DNA of 64,000 bases from positions 5,608,501-5,672,500 of the forward strand of contig NZ_JAOTIK010000001.1 in the NCBI RefSeq assembly GCF_030116705.1. The letters are read 5' to 3'. The position numbers and the translations under genes are program-made. Below are positions 63,301 through 64,000 of this stretch, one piece after another; the stretch's first letter is position 1; every line of letters begins with the position of its first letter. The notes beneath the pieces are model-generated. The model was not told the DNA's origin. It did not search any database and was given only the letters and a program-made list of their open reading frames with translations. Source of the DNA: Streptomyces sp. ML-6 (GTDB lineage Bacteria > Actinomycetota > Actinomycetes > Streptomycetales > Streptomycetaceae).

Positions 63301-64000
63301 TCAACGCGCGGCGGCATCGGTGAGGATGGCCTGGAGTCGTGCCCGGCATTCGGCGACGAAGGCGGGGAAGGTGTCCCGGTAGTAGGAGAGCCCGCCGACG
63401 CCCACCACGATGGCCCAGGCGCGGGCGCGGGTCCAGGTCGCGTCGTCGAGGTCCAGGGCGTCCCAGTAGGCGTGCCGGGCCTGGGCCGGCAGGTCCCAGA
63501 CCGTGGCGTGCTCGGCGTCGGGGAAGCCGATCGAGAGCCCTCCGAAGTCGATGACCGCGTGGAGGCTGCCCTCCCTGACCAGGAGGTTGCTCGGCTTGAG
63601 GTCGCCGTGCAGCCACACCTGGGGCCCCGAGGGCTCGGGCAGTGCGAGCGCGGCCCGCCACAACTGTTCCAGGGTGTCGATGTCGAGCCCGGAATCCGCC
63701 GTGCTCCGGCAGTCGTCGAGGCTGCTGGTGGCCCACTGGTCGCATGGTCGCAGGCTGCCTCCGCGGTACCAGTCGAGGCCGTCCGCGCGGGTCGCTCCCA
63801 TGAGGTCGGTGCGGTGGAGTTCCCGTACGGCCGCCGCCAGGTCGCTTCCGAAGGCGGCCCAGTCCCGGACGGTGTCCGGGCCGACCACGTCACCGTCGAT
63901 CCAGCGGTGGACCGACCAGACCAGTGGGAAGGCGTCGGTGGGTGTTCCGGCGTGGACGGGGTCGGGGATCGGGAGCGAAAGGTGGGGCGCCAGGCGGGGG
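63301..64000 (-). CDS. Aminoglycoside-phosphotransferase-type kinase (5' end outside window)
   Basis: Open to the window edge, so the N-terminus and start are missing; 232 residues are visible. RLAPHLSLPIPDPVHAGT and FPLVWSVHRWIDGD near the truncated end, the Brenner loop WLHGDLKPSNLLV and the metal loop VIDFGGLSIGFPDAEHATVWDL, with DLPAQAR and WARAWAIVVGVGGLSYY-like helices, are those of the APH (3') superfamily subgroup common in Streptomyces. A resistance role is not implied; many such proteins are metabolic kinases. Convergent with the DUF397 gene. Confidence 0.88.
   Translation of the reverse strand, partial: PRLAPHLSLPIPDPVHAGTPTDAFPLVWSVHRWIDGDVVGPDTVRDWAAFGSDLAAAVRELHRTDLMGATRADGLDWYRGGSLRPCDQWATSSLDDCRSTADSGLDIDTLEQLWRAALALPEPSGPQVWLHGDLKPSNLLVREGSLHAVIDFGGLSIGFPDAEHATVWDLPAQARHAYWDALDLDDATWTRARAWAIVVGVGGLSYYRDTFPAFVAECRARLQAILTDAAAR

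Overview
The window is high-G+C actinobacterial chromosome, almost certainly Streptomyces. The diagnostic content is the scy–filP tip-growth pair, the absC-type MarR gene, icmA, and a glgE-type maltosyltransferase operon, in the order I remember for the central part of the S. coelicolor chromosome (roughly SCO5393–SCO5447). I see no rRNA, tRNA, CRISPR array, insertion sequence or biosynthetic megasynthase. It reads as conserved core chromosome, with a few accessory genes mainly at the right end.

Layout. 0.1–7.1 kb (minus): an ABC exporter pair, then filP and scy, which encode coiled-coil proteins of the polar growth machinery. 7.3–10.1 kb: methylmalonyl-CoA epimerase, an acetyl-CoA acetyltransferase and the mutase chaperone GTPase meaB. 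10.5–15.3 kb: two tandem Ser/Thr kinases with extracellular beta-propeller-like domains; the second is frameshifted. 15.4–18.8 kb: a PepSY protein divergent from an OmpR-type two-component system, then absC. 18.9–21.0 kb: three translationally coupled AIM24-family genes. 21.3–27.2 kb: two DUF3817 genes, a thiamine-binding-type protein, an ArsR/MFS divergent pair, a MarR regulator and icmA. 27.4–32.5 kb: a TetR regulator, a YbbN-like thioredoxin/TPR protein and a three-gene envelope module (DUF6230, DUF6114 and an anchored Pro/Ser/Thr-rich protein). 32.6–38.7 kb: central carbon metabolism (pyk, ackA, pta, pfkA). 38.9–46.1 kb: a membrane-tethered HTH–ricin protein, a tandem-HTH regulator, a CitA/DcuS-type two-component system divergent from a DctA-type symporter, and a secreted ricin-lectin protein whose second half resembles aerolysin/ETX toxins. 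46.2–57.2 kb: the complete GlgE pathway (glgB, mak, treS, glgE) and divergent glgP. 57.4–64 kb: a secreted M4 protease, a DinB-like protein, an arylamine N-acetyltransferase, an XRE/DUF397 locus and a phosphotransferase cut by the window edge.

How the genes fit together. MeaB, the epimerase and IcmA act around coenzyme-B12-dependent acyl-CoA rearrangements linking butyryl-, isobutyryl- and methylmalonyl-CoA pools, with the acetyltransferase feeding the same C4 pool. Pyk, AckA, Pta and PfkA control glycolysis and acetate overflow. TreS, Mak, GlgE and GlgB turn trehalose into branched alpha-glucan, and GlgP can degrade it.

The most notable sequence-level signals are: (i) ten genes whose start codon lies exactly 6 or 7 nt after a TANNNT hexamer, implying a large set of leaderless mRNAs; (ii) a perfect 22-bp palindrome filling the spacer of the icmA promoter; (iii) a single extra G that breaks the second kinase; (iv) the lectin–aerolysin-like secreted protein; (v) the HTH–TM–ricin one-component protein; and (vi) the uncharacterised DUF6230/DUF6114 envelope module.
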